Positions 23,988 through 33,100 of a stretch of DNA of 64,000 nt are shown one piece after another. Position numbers and translations under genes: made by a program. The notes under the pieces are model-generated. The model was not told the DNA's origin. It worked only from the letters and a program-made list of their open reading frames with translations, and searched no databases. Positions within the stretch are counted from its first letter, which is position 1. The number at the start of each line of letters is the position of its first letter. The DNA is from a virus. The stretch spans positions 62,001 to 126,000 of the IMG/VR virus record IMGVR_UViG_3300022689_000130. One strand, 5' to 3'.

Positions 23988-24016
23988 AGTATAGTATTCT
24001 AAATCATTGATGTCAA
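23988..24016 (-). promoter_or_regulatory. Sigma70-like promoter for the gp55-gp47-gp46 operon
   Basis: Minus strand TTGACA (24011-24016), 17-base spacer, TATACT (23988-23993), 23 bases before the gp55 start: the best sigma70 match in the window. Lies back to back with the late promoter at 24032. Confidence 0.8.
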
Positions 24017-24031
24017 GCCGAATTTTTGGTT

Positions 24032-24039
24032 GATAAATA
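24032..24039 (+). promoter_or_regulatory. Late promoter for the baseplate hub operon
   Basis: GATAAATA followed by TC, same as the 4944 copy, 48 bases before the start at 24087 and divergent from the gp55 promoter. Adjacent placement puts early and late control in one 50-base stretch. Confidence 0.7.
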
Positions 24040-24086
24040 TCAAATAGAAGTGTGAAATGCATCACACATATTTATCAGGGATTTTA

Positions 24087-24734
24087 ATGGTAAAAGCAGA
24101 CCAAAGAGCAAGGCTCACGATGAAAACGTTAGGTTCAAACCAATTTGGTTTGAGCAATGCAATTACAGGCGCGACGGCTGGGTATTACCTTCCTCTTGAA
24201 GGACCAGGATTGGCGTTACGTCGAACTAATGGCATTTTGTTCCCTTATACACCTAATATTTCATTTGCACAACAGGTTGAATATAGCAGTTATGAATTAG
24301 TTCACACTAATTATCAACAGAATGCATATGGAAAAACACGTAACCCAAATATTCAAGTCACTGGTTTATTTGCTAGTCAAACTCCAGAGGAAGCAGCTTA
24401 TACAGTTGGCGTAATGCATTTTTTGCGCGTTGTAACAAAAATGAACTTCGGAAACAACGACCAAGATGCAGGAACACCACCACCGGTTCTAGAATTTAGT
24501 GCGTATGGCGCATATAATTTTTACAAGGTCCCAGTGTTAGTTGGTAGTTTCAACTTTGTTTATGAAGACGGTGTTGATTATGTTGAAATAGAAACAAATG
24601 GTGATACTGTGCAAATACCAACTGTTATGACTATTGCTATCGACTTGCTACCGCAGTATTCGCCGGCTAAGCAAAATGAATTCAATATGGCCGAATTTGC
24701 TAGCGGTGAAGGATACAAGAAAGGGTTCATTTAA
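24087..24734 (+). CDS. Baseplate tail-tube-cap-type protein, gp48/gp54-like (215 aa)
   Basis: Start set at the ATG at 24087, preceded by AGGGA, rather than the upstream ATG at 24057 that lacks a site. The C-terminal part, YKVPVLVGSFNFVYEDGVDY, VPTVMTIAIDLLPQYSP-like segment and the AKQNEFNMAEFASGEGYKKG ending resemble tail-tube-fold proteins that nucleate the tube on the baseplate in T4-like phages (gp48 or gp54 of T4). It is followed without a gap by gp53 and the hub genes. Which of the two it matches cannot be settled from sequence alone. Confidence 0.6.
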   Translation: MVKADQRARLTMKTLGSNQFGLSNAITGATAGYYLPLEGPGLALRRTNGILFPYTPNISFAQQVEYSSYELVHTNYQQNAYGKTRNPNIQVTGLFASQTPEEAAYTVGVMHFLRVVTKMNFGNNDQDAGTPPPVLEFSAYGAYNFYKVPVLVGSFNFVYEDGVDYVEIETNGDTVQIPTVMTIAIDLLPQYSPAKQNEFNMAEFASGEGYKKGFI

Positions 24735-25021
24735 TGGCATTTAAAAGAACTAGCAATTTGCGAGCAACTCCAGTAATTGATGGATATTTGGATATCTACA
24801 ATCCTCCGATTATACCAGATTTTAATCAAACTGAAATTGTGGAAATTACACAAAAATATAACCGCCGCCCAGATCTTTTAGCTTACGATTTGTATGGCGA
24901 AGCACGTCTTTGGTGGTTATTCGCGCTCTACAATAAAAATGCAATTGTCGATCCAATAAATGATTTTACAACTGGGACTAGCATTGTGGTCCCACTGCGT
25001 AGCTTCGTGACAGGAATCTAA
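24734..25021 (+). CDS. 53: Baseplate wedge protein gp53-like (95 aa)
   Basis: GYLDIYNPPIIPDF, then YGEARLWWLFALYNKNAIVD and a TGTSIVVPL ending match the YG.RLWW.IA.YN...DP...G..I.IP pattern of gp53/LysM-like baseplate proteins. T4 gp53 has 196 residues; this is about half. It overlaps both neighbours by one base (TAATG-type), so the hub genes are translationally coupled. Acts in joining wedges around the hub. Confidence 0.75.
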   Translation: MAFKRTSNLRATPVIDGYLDIYNPPIIPDFNQTEIVEITQKYNRRPDLLAYDLYGEARLWWLFALYNKNAIVDPINDFTTGTSIVVPLRSFVTGI

Positions 25022-27081
25022 TGACCAATTTTCTTTCAAATGCTCTCAATGAATATGAGACGTACACTTACAATATCAAACTTTGGCAAGTAGACCCAAG
25101 AGATTTTGGCCAAGGCGACAATTTAATCAAAACCGAACGAGCGATTTTGATTGCTGATAATGCGCGGCTCGCTGAATACAACATCGTTGATATGGAGCAA
25201 GTATTTACAGTCGGACACGGCCAGGTGCGCGAAGCCTTTGGTAACACTTTTCGTTTAACAGTCAATGAACCCAACGGTGTCACATTGCTCAGCACAATAA
25301 AAGGTGCAAGCATTAACTTAGGAATCAATAATCATTTACAGGCTGGTTATTTAATTGAGGTCGAGTTCAATGGACGGGTTGCAGACGGTACAGCTAAAAA
25401 ATTTCCACAAAAGTTCTACTACACTGGTAAAATTACTGATTTTACATTTCGCATTGATGAAGGTGGCAGCACATACACCATTGAAATTGTCGAACAAAGC
25501 GCAATTGGCTACCAGTATCTTAAAAATCGTGTGCCTGGACAAGTAACCGTGGTGGCGCAAACGGTTGGTGAATTTTTTTCAGAGTTTGAAAGATTGATCA
25601 ACGAAACAATGATTGACCTTTGGGTTGCGAATCCCACTGCCCAGCAATATCCGACACAATATCGATTTGAATTTGATGAAACGACTGAAAGCTGGCGGGA
25701 TTGGCGTTTTCAAGTCTTAGATGAAGCACTCACTGTCAGCGGGATTGAGTTCGTTGGTGCACCAGGGCAAGACCCATCATTGCAGATTAGTGTTCCTAAT
25801 GGCACACAAATGACCACGGTGTTTAGCTATGTATTGCAGCTTACAGAAGAATATAAACGGATACTAGTTGAACAACGGGGATTCAGTCGCGAAGTCTATG
25901 CCCGTAGTCAGCCTAATTCGCGAGTAGATGATGTTGAGTTAGATAGCTTGCCTGTATTCATGAAAGTGCTCAGTAACATTGAGTATGGCGAGTTTGATCT
26001 TTTCGCGCAAGACTACGCTCATAACATTGTATACCGGCTTAAAGCATATACTGTAACTGATCTGGTTCTCGATGCAGACGTTTATTCACGAGGTATTACA
26101 AGTCAAAGCATTCAGAGCCGACGAGTAAGCAATATTGTAGCTGGTGGCTATCTGCGTAAGCGTTATGATTATACGTTTACTGGCCGTAACACAGAAATTC
26201 TCAATTTGGATATGGATTTTAATTATGCTTACTACCAGATTTTGCCGTTCGGAGAAGGTTATTTTGGTGATCCAAGGGTGCAAGGCCCGCGGTTATTGCA
26301 AGACCAGCCAGAAATTCAAGGACGACTGGAGGCTATTGCCAGAGACACGCAAGCCGTTGCAGACGCTCAGCGACAGCTAAACACGTTTCGTAATGAAGGA
26401 CAACCAGAAAATATTATCCAAGCATCTGCAGGAGAACTAGCCAACTTACGGCTCTCCCTTAATCAGACAATTGAAAACGAAACAGCACAATTGCGTGAAC
26501 AATACGGACTCACTGATCAGCAAATCGCAATGCCACTTCGCTGGGTTCAAGATGTTATCGGTGGTCAAGAAACCAATAGTAGTGACAACGATGAAAATAG
26601 TGGTGCATTAAAATTCGGCGGGGTGAGAGTCAACTTGGAAAGCTCGGCCGATTTCCACACAATCGAAATGGAGATACGCGGAGATCCATATTGGATGGGG
26701 AAGCCAAATAGTTTTCGTCAAGCCGAAAATAACGTTGAAGACTTAGCAGATTACGAAGCTGGTTCAATCAATTTCTTCTTGGTCATTAATTTCCCCACGG
26801 CCGAAGAAGACAGTTCAGGAAGGCGAGCGCCCAATCCAGATTATCAACTCAGCGGACTTTATCGCGTCATCAGTGTGATTAATCGTTTTCGTAACGGTCA
26901 GTTCGTGCAATATCTAGAAGCAACACGTGATCTAGGAACAAATATTCAGTCTGCCTGGGAAGCGTTGGCTGGTGATGATAACGTCGCCCGCGCCACGGAA
27001 GATTCAAGGCGGAGAGCTAATCAGCGTGATCTGGCCCAAGAACAGGACGAAAGTTATCGAAGAGCAGCAGGAATTGAATAA
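25021..27081 (+). CDS. Baseplate hub protein, gp27-position (686 aa)
   Basis: Begins with beta-rich domains (TYNIKLWQVDPRDF, EAFGNTFRLTVNEPNG, FPQKFYYTGKITDF), and in the middle a conserved RKRYDYTFTGRNTEILNLDM followed by FNYAYYQILPFG, a segment I associate with large hub proteins of marine T4-like phages. A coiled coil lies at about 440-510. Immediately followed by the gp5-like spike, it holds the gp27 (hub cylinder) place, although it is about 300 residues longer than T4 gp27. Homology to gp27 is inferred from place and beta architecture. Confidence 0.6.
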   Translation: MTNFLSNALNEYETYTYNIKLWQVDPRDFGQGDNLIKTERAILIADNARLAEYNIVDMEQVFTVGHGQVREAFGNTFRLTVNEPNGVTLLSTIKGASINLGINNHLQAGYLIEVEFNGRVADGTAKKFPQKFYYTGKITDFTFRIDEGGSTYTIEIVEQSAIGYQYLKNRVPGQVTVVAQTVGEFFSEFERLINETMIDLWVANPTAQQYPTQYRFEFDETTESWRDWRFQVLDEALTVSGIEFVGAPGQDPSLQISVPNGTQMTTVFSYVLQLTEEYKRILVEQRGFSREVYARSQPNSRVDDVELDSLPVFMKVLSNIEYGEFDLFAQDYAHNIVYRLKAYTVTDLVLDADVYSRGITSQSIQSRRVSNIVAGGYLRKRYDYTFTGRNTEILNLDMDFNYAYYQILPFGEGYFGDPRVQGPRLLQDQPEIQGRLEAIARDTQAVADAQRQLNTFRNEGQPENIIQASAGELANLRLSLNQTIENETAQLREQYGLTDQQIAMPLRWVQDVIGGQETNSSDNDENSGALKFGGVRVNLESSADFHTIEMEIRGDPYWMGKPNSFRQAENNVEDLADYEAGSINFFLVINFPTAEEDSSGRRAPNPDYQLSGLYRVISVINRFRNGQFVQYLEATRDLGTNIQSAWEALAGDDNVARATEDSRRRANQRDLAQEQDESYRRAAGIE

Positions 27082-28832
27082 TGGCACTTAATCGTAATAT
27101 TGACAAATATACTAAACAAGTACGCCCAGCCTATAATCAAAATGAAATAGACGGCGGACTTAAGATTCCTACTGGTGTTTACCGTGGCACTGTTGTTGAC
27201 ACAAATGATCCAAACCGTGAGGGACGGGTCAAAGTGCAGGTTGCCCGGTTCTACGGCACATTCACGCCTGGTCAATCAACAGGAACAAATGTGGACCCAG
27301 AAAGCTACAAGGGCGCGATGTGGTGCCGAACGTTGCTATCACAAGGCGGAACCACTCCACCAGCAGAAGGACCAAACGGCACAGTTAGCCAAAACTCATA
27401 TGGTATAACTGGTCAACCTCCTAGTCTTAACAACGAAGTCTTGGTGGCATTTGGAGAAGACTTACACAGTGGTATTGTGCTGGGTGTGCTACCCGACCCA
27501 CAAAAGATTAGAGGCATTAATGGTGCTGGTGTAACTCGGCAAACGGCAAGCGGTGAGACAACTATTGGCCAAGAAATTTCTAGAACTAATTCATCACTTG
27601 ACGATTTACCAGATGAGCACCCGCAAGCAGAAGCCTTGCGTAATCAAGGACTAGATCGTGACCGTATTCGTGGTCAAAATTTTTCAAGTCCTACGCGAGA
27701 TCCTAGTTCGCGTACTATGGGTATGTCTACTCCAGCCGGCCACGCTATTACACTAGACGACGGTAGTCTTGAAGATGGCGATCAGTTAGGTATGCGTCTT
27801 CGCACTGCAGGCGGCGCACAAATACTCATGGATGATACAAATGGTCTTACATATATTATCAACCGCGAGGGTAATGTATGGATCGAAATGAACCGTAACG
27901 GTGATCTTGACATTTACGCTGGCAATTCTATTAATATGCATACACAAGGAGACTTCAACCTTCACTGTGGCGGCAGTTTCAACCTACAAACAGGTAACGA
28001 TATCAATATGAGAGCGTTGGGTGGTATTAAATATCAAGCGGTAGCTGGCCCCTTTGACATCACCAGCGGCGCCAACTTAAACCTCACCGCCGACGGCAAT
28101 GGTAATGTTAGTGTTGCTGGAAATTATCGAGAAACTGCGGCACGTATTGACATGAATGGTCCTGCAGCTGAAGTTGCCGCGCAACCTCAGACAACTCAAC
28201 TTACTGGGAATACCAACGTGACAGAAAGCGTGAGCCGTCGCGTTCCTGAATCAGAGCCATGGGCTGGGCATTTAGATGTTAGTGTGCTTGATACTTCTTC
28301 AGCGAGTGGTGCTGTGGCTCAAGGTGAAAGTGACAGTTACTATTATGGTAGCCCGACCGATTTCAGCAGCTACAATGACCAAACTGGCAGCTTTGACCTT
28401 AACAATTTCCCTCCAAGCACAGGTGGTAATTTTATAAGCTTTACAGGAAATGTAGACCGCCGTATTGATCCAGATTTGCTGAGCAAAGTAGAAGAAGTTG
28501 CTCGGCGATTTGGCAGACCTCTTACAATTACAAGTGGATTTCGTTCACCAAGTTACAACGCAAGGGTTGGCGGGGCTAGACGTAGCCAACACCAATTAGG
28601 CCGCGCTGTAGACATTTCGGGTAGTGGCTTGACGAATCAGGACCGCTTGGATCTTATAGCAATTGCTAGTTCTATTGGCATAAAAGGAATCGGTGTTTAC
28701 AATGGAGGCAGCTTGCATTTTGATAATCGTGATGGGGCAAGAGCAGGATGGGGTAGCGATTACACCAGTCGCAGTATTCCTAGCTATGCAGTCGCCACTC
28801 TCAATAAACATCGAAGTGGAGGATTTGCATGA
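27081..28832 (+). CDS. 5: Baseplate central spike gp5-like with M15 peptidase C-terminus (583 aa)
   Basis: Order of domains: an OB-fold (about 30-150, GVYRGTVVDTNDPNREGRVK to NEVLVAFGEDLHSGIVLGVL), a beta-helix spike region (about 210-350, repeating short Gly/Asn-turn strands such as NRNGDLDIYAGNSINMHTQG), a linker, and a D-Ala-D-Ala carboxypeptidase-type domain (about 455-575) with SQHQLGRAVDIS giving H504 and D511 and SLHFD giving H546 as zinc ligands. T4 gp5 instead carries a lysozyme between OB and helix. The role would be peptidoglycan cleavage during tail contraction. Neighbours: hub protein before, lysozyme-like gene after (4-base overlap). Confidence 0.85.
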   Translation: MALNRNIDKYTKQVRPAYNQNEIDGGLKIPTGVYRGTVVDTNDPNREGRVKVQVARFYGTFTPGQSTGTNVDPESYKGAMWCRTLLSQGGTTPPAEGPNGTVSQNSYGITGQPPSLNNEVLVAFGEDLHSGIVLGVLPDPQKIRGINGAGVTRQTASGETTIGQEISRTNSSLDDLPDEHPQAEALRNQGLDRDRIRGQNFSSPTRDPSSRTMGMSTPAGHAITLDDGSLEDGDQLGMRLRTAGGAQILMDDTNGLTYIINREGNVWIEMNRNGDLDIYAGNSINMHTQGDFNLHCGGSFNLQTGNDINMRALGGIKYQAVAGPFDITSGANLNLTADGNGNVSVAGNYRETAARIDMNGPAAEVAAQPQTTQLTGNTNVTESVSRRVPESEPWAGHLDVSVLDTSSASGAVAQGESDSYYYGSPTDFSSYNDQTGSFDLNNFPPSTGGNFISFTGNVDRRIDPDLLSKVEEVARRFGRPLTITSGFRSPSYNARVGGARRSQHQLGRAVDISGSGLTNQDRLDLIAIASSIGIKGIGVYNGGSLHFDNRDGARAGWGSDYTSRSIPSYAVATLNKHRSGGFA

Positions 28833-29545
28833 CGCAATTACGTTTGGTGGAAGCTGGCCGCCGTATCCAATGGGATACATTTCAAGTTCAAGACGAGTAT
28901 GCAACTCAGTTTCGTATCAATGTGGGTATTGCAATTGTAAGCGAAAGCATGACCGACCTCATGTTAAGTTACAAGACATGGTCGGGTATTCGGTATCTTA
29001 ACGAAGATGGAGAATATGAGATAGGATATGGTGTAGGAGATCCAGATAGTCGTCAAGGCTACACTGAAGAGCAAGCATATGGAGAATGGATTAGTTTTGT
29101 GCGAAATCGACAGCAAAGCCTTCGCAACCAGCTTCCTGTTGTAGCAATCACCCAGGCAGCGTATGACGCATTACTCAGCCTTTACATTGATACTGGCACT
29201 TGGAGAACAGTAGTGGCTGAAGAAGGCACATATGATCTCGCGGATGCTGTAAAAAATTCTAACTGGTTACTTGTTGCAGACATAATTTCACGTGGAATCG
29301 TCAATCCTGATCTGCGCCGCGCCGAAGCAGGCGTTGTGCAGCTTGGCGCTTATCCTACATTCAAAACAAGACGTCAGCAGCGCACACAAGGCGTGCAAGA
29401 ACTGCGTAAGCGTTACATCAACGGACTAACTAACGAATTTGAACGGACTCAGGCTGAGTTCGTTTATTACCGCCAATTGGGAATTTTCTTGCCAGGCATG
29501 AGTCAACTTCGTCAGCGCCGTGTCGTGGCTCAAGCTTTGACTTGA
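28829..29545 (+). CDS. Lysozyme-fold-like baseplate protein, catalytic Glu apparently lost (238 aa)
   Basis: SYKTWSGIRYLNEDGEYEIG aligns with the start of T4-type (GH24) lysozymes, where EGLR...YxD..G..TIGYG is normal; here Ser52 sits where the catalytic Glu should be and Glu64 where the conserved Thr is. The following GYTEEQAYGEWI and ITQAAYDALLSLYIDTGT match the helical lobe (AFDALVSFAFN-like). A C-terminal helical tail follows from about 175. The gene overlaps the gp5-like stop by 4 bases. Likely a structural or inactive cell-wall-binding part of the hub; an active enzyme with altered residues is less likely. Confidence 0.6.
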   Translation: MTQLRLVEAGRRIQWDTFQVQDEYATQFRINVGIAIVSESMTDLMLSYKTWSGIRYLNEDGEYEIGYGVGDPDSRQGYTEEQAYGEWISFVRNRQQSLRNQLPVVAITQAAYDALLSLYIDTGTWRTVVAEEGTYDLADAVKNSNWLLVADIISRGIVNPDLRRAEAGVVQLGAYPTFKTRRQQRTQGVQELRKRYINGLTNEFERTQAEFVYYRQLGIFLPGMSQLRQRRVVAQALT

Positions 29546-29719
29546 ATTATGACACAATCTTTGCTTTGGGGGCAACTGCGGCGACCTCTGCAAGCAGGCT
29601 TTTTTCGTTTTGAAGTTGGAAATCCAGCTACGGAACAGAACGCCGTCCAGCTCAAGGTCAGCAGTCCAAGGCCGGCTCGAAGTCCAGTTGTCTTTGCGAA
29701 TGTGAATGCAAACTTTCAT
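29546..29719 (-). CDS. Small early protein (57 aa), apparently frameshifted at an A6 run
   Basis: From the ATG at 29719 the frame reads MKVCIHIRKDNWTSS... to an AAAAAA run (plus-strand T-run 29600-29605). Continuing in that frame enters the antisense of the lysozyme-like gene, but one extra A would give SLLAEVAAVAPKAKIVS and a TAA at 29546-29548, ending exactly where the convergent gene ends. The gene has early promoter/leader copy 3 in front. Either a real single-base deletion, a sequencing or assembly error in the homopolymer, or translational slippage. No family recognised. Confidence 0.5.
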
Positions 29720-29728
29720 ATGTCTTGT

Positions 29729-29776
29729 CTCCTTTGCTTACAATACCAATATAAGCAAAATGCCTTGGTTTGTCAA
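29729..29776 (-). promoter_or_regulatory. Early promoter with conserved leader, copy 3
   Basis: Minus strand TTGACA (29771-29776), 17 bases, TATATT (29748-29753), then GTAAGCAAAGGAGA as in copies 1 and 2. It sits inside the late baseplate region, pointing opposite to the neighbouring genes, and serves only the 57-residue frame. Confidence 0.7.
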
Positions 29777-29810
29777 CAACTATTTTCAAAAATACGTAGT
29801 TTTTCTAGGA

Positions 29811-29818
29811 CATAAATA
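29811..29818 (+). promoter_or_regulatory. Late promoter for gp25-gp6
   Basis: CATAAATATT, 13 bases before the gp25 start; core TAAATA matches the other late promoters. The short distance leaves almost no leader, and no clear ribosome site is seen before gp25. Confidence 0.55.
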
Positions 29819-29823
29819 TTATT

Positions 29824-30189
29824 ATGGCAACTTTCGTAGGATTTTCCACATTTGGTAAACGCACTGGTACTCGTAATTTAGAGGATAAGGAGTTGGCCAA
29901 GCGTGATCTGCTTAATAATTTTTATACCCGTCGGGGAGAACGTCTGGGTGAACCAGAGTTTGGTAGTATACTCCCAGAGCTAGTATTTGAGCAATTTGAC
30001 CAACTTGTGATTGATGCAGCAGATGAAGATGTTCGTCGGATTATTGATCTAGACCCTCGGTGGAGGCTCATTGATTATCAAATTGATACTGGTGAAAATG
30101 AACTCACCATTGAAGTTCAACTTCAATATGTTCCAGACCTAAGTAACGATACGTTGCTTCTTGAATACACAGGCACAGAAGAGATTTAA
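29824..30189 (+). CDS. 25: Baseplate wedge protein gp25 (121 aa)
   Basis: RDLLNNFYTRRGERLGEPEF followed by GSILPELVFEQFDQL matches the GPW/gp25 family (l..r..tr.GErl..PefG..l...lfe), with D109-like strands at the end. Same size as T4 gp25 (132), which bridges wedge and sheath and resembles the sheath handle domain. Next gene gp6 starts 1 base after its stop, the T4 order. Confidence 0.9.
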   Translation: MATFVGFSTFGKRTGTRNLEDKELAKRDLLNNFYTRRGERLGEPEFGSILPELVFEQFDQLVIDAADEDVRRIIDLDPRWRLIDYQIDTGENELTIEVQLQYVPDLSNDTLLLEYTGTEEI

Positions 30190-30190
30190 C

Positions 30191-33100
30191 ATGGCCCAAA
30201 GCGTAAGACAAAGAAATCTATTTTCAGCTGAAGATTTCCGATTGATTTATGACAGCTTCAAACAGGCAAACTTCCAAGCTTATGACTACGATTCAATACG
30301 TGGTGCATTGGTTGATTACGTCAAGCAACAATATCCAGAAAATTTCAACGACTGGATTCAATCAAGTGAGTTTGTTGCATTAATCGAGACCTTAGCATTC
30401 CTCGCACACAGTTTAGCATTTCGTATTGATCAGGCTGGACGAGAGAACTTTCTAAGTACCGCTGAGCGCCGCGCGAGTATTTTGCGCATTGCAGACTTTC
30501 TAGGCTACACACCAACACGTCATCAGCCAGCGCGCGGCGAGCTAAAAGTTGTCAGTATTCGCACGACTCAAGACGTCTTTGATATAAACGGCAACTCACT
30601 TAAGAATAAGAGCGTGGATTTTGAAGATGATTTCCAGAACTTCTTGCTAGTTATGAACTCAGTACTCAGTGAAAATAACAAGTTTGGTCGCCCAACTAGC
30701 AGTATTCGGATTGGAAATATCAAGAATGATATCTATGCGACAAATATCGCACCAGGCCGTGATGTAGTGTTTTCATTTAATGGCGAAGTTAATGGTGCTC
30801 GTAGACCATTTGAAGTGCATGGTTTAGAGATCAATCAAGCCACTAAATCATTGCAAGAAAGTGAACCTAACCCAGAAGACAGTTTTGATCTTGTCTATAA
30901 AAATGACGGGCAAGGTTTAGGAAGTAACAATACCGGGTTTTTTGTGGGCTTCAAACAAGGCTCTTTACAGTTCAACGATGTAAATGCTGATAGCGCGATT
31001 AGTAACCTAATAATCGATATTGGCACAACCAATGTCAATAACAATGATGTTTGGGTTCAAGAAATCAATAATGATGGACAAGTGCAAGAAACCTGGACCA
31101 AGGTTGACAGTAGTTTTGGTGCCAACACCGTGTTTAACAATATTCGCCAAGACAATCGTAAGCTTTACACAGTTAAAACTGTTGAAGATGATAATATCAA
31201 CGTGGTATTTGGTGATGGCGTATTTAGCGACATACCGAACGGCCTAATAAGAATCTGGTATCGCAATGGATTGAATCAGACATACACACTCGATCCAGAA
31301 GACATTGGCACTGCAACGTTTGGATTCAAATACAATGCTGCCGATAATAACACGTATACAGTAACATTTACCTTAGAATTGCAAGAGCCTGTCACAAATG
31401 CAGCGGCGCAGGAATCAGTCACTAGTATCAAAAATAATGCCGGCAGAGTTTTTGCAGCGCAGGACCGTCTGATTACTGCCGAAGATTACTCTGCATACCC
31501 TCTAAGTGTTAGTGAAAATGTTAAAAAAATCAAAGCTATCAATCGCACTTATGCAGGCCATAGTCGCTTTATCAAACCACAGGATCCAACCGGCCAATAC
31601 CAAAGTGTTGATATGTTGGCTGATGACGGTTATATCTACAGTGAGCCTGTCAATTATCGAACAACCCTGCGTCTACCAAGCACACTTAACGCAGAACAAA
31701 TTTACGAACGTTATGTTGCTGATGTTATCAAGAATCCGGAAGTTATCAATTTATTTTACGACAAATTTGTAGAAACAGACATAGACTTTGAATTAGAATC
31801 TACTAGCTTTGAATGGCAGCAAATCACCAGTGGCTATCGCGGTTCAACTGGTTATTTTACACAGGACGGCGTGATCAAAAAAATTGGCAGCAACGCAACA
31901 ACAGATATGAATATTGCCCGGCCCGGTAGCATTGTTGAGTTTATTGAAACTCCGTATAACAACGGCACAATCGGCACAATCGGGCAAACTCTGCAGATTA
32001 TAAATGCAGGTAGCGGATACACTGCAACACCATTGGTCGAAATTTTAGGGACAGGCAATGGTGCAACAGCAGAAGCAACCATTGCCGGCGGTCAACTCTC
32101 GGCAGTTACAATCACAAATGGAGGCACTGGATATCAGAATCCAGTTGCAGTGAGAATTGTTGGCGGGGGCGGGACAGGTGCTGAAGTGGCAGCAACGGCT
32201 AGCAGTGCAACTCGAACTTGGGCTCGAGTGGTAGATGTTGTTCTCGACGGACAAGGAATCATTGATAGCAACGGTAATCCAACTGGACTTACAACCAGAG
32301 GCCAAGGAGCAGTTGTTCTGAATAAAGCAATTCCGAATACTGCAAGAGTTACTCGAGTTTTCCCAGCATATGCGACCCAATTTTCATTAGACGAGCGTGA
32401 CGCTATTATCACAGAAATTGAAGGACGTAATACATTTGGTTTACGTTTTGATGCTTTTGCAAGTGAATGGAAGATTGTCCGCGCGGGCGATCTTGCACCG
32501 ACAAACGAAAATAGTCCAAACTTCTTTAGCTTTGATAATGCAGGCAATACATCAAGCAGTAACCTTGATAATAGCTGGATAGTTCGCGTTGAATACACTG
32601 CAGACGCTTGGACAATTGTCACACGTCGCACACGTTATGTATTTGGTAGCGACGAACGCATTCGTTTCTACAATCAGAATGGCAACATGAGATTCAATAT
32701 TGAAACCAACAAACCAGAGCGTGATCGTATAATTGTTAAAGGAGTCAATACACGACCGAATGGCAACGGATTTTCAATTGGTAATGATCAGACATTTTTT
32801 GTTTACAAATATTACACTGAGCCTGACGGATACACAGATGGTCGTAAAGTAATCATTACAGTAGCCGATGTTGACAACGACAATTATCCAGACGATCCGT
32901 TAGCATTTAAGGATATAACTGGTGCAGATACAATCAATTTGAATACAATTTTCGAAGACGGATTCGCATATACTGTCCGTTCAGATACAGGAACGGCTGT
33001 GCCGGGCAGAGAATTTTTGGATTTCAAATGGAAACGAGTAAGCGCAAGCAATTATCGTATCGACCCGAGCCTCAGCAATATTATTGATGTATTCGTGCTC

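Noticed and set aside
32134-32631. Minus-strand frame of 165 codons inside gp6
   Set aside because: Lies wholly opposite a conserved baseplate gene, Ser-rich and without promoter or ribosome site.
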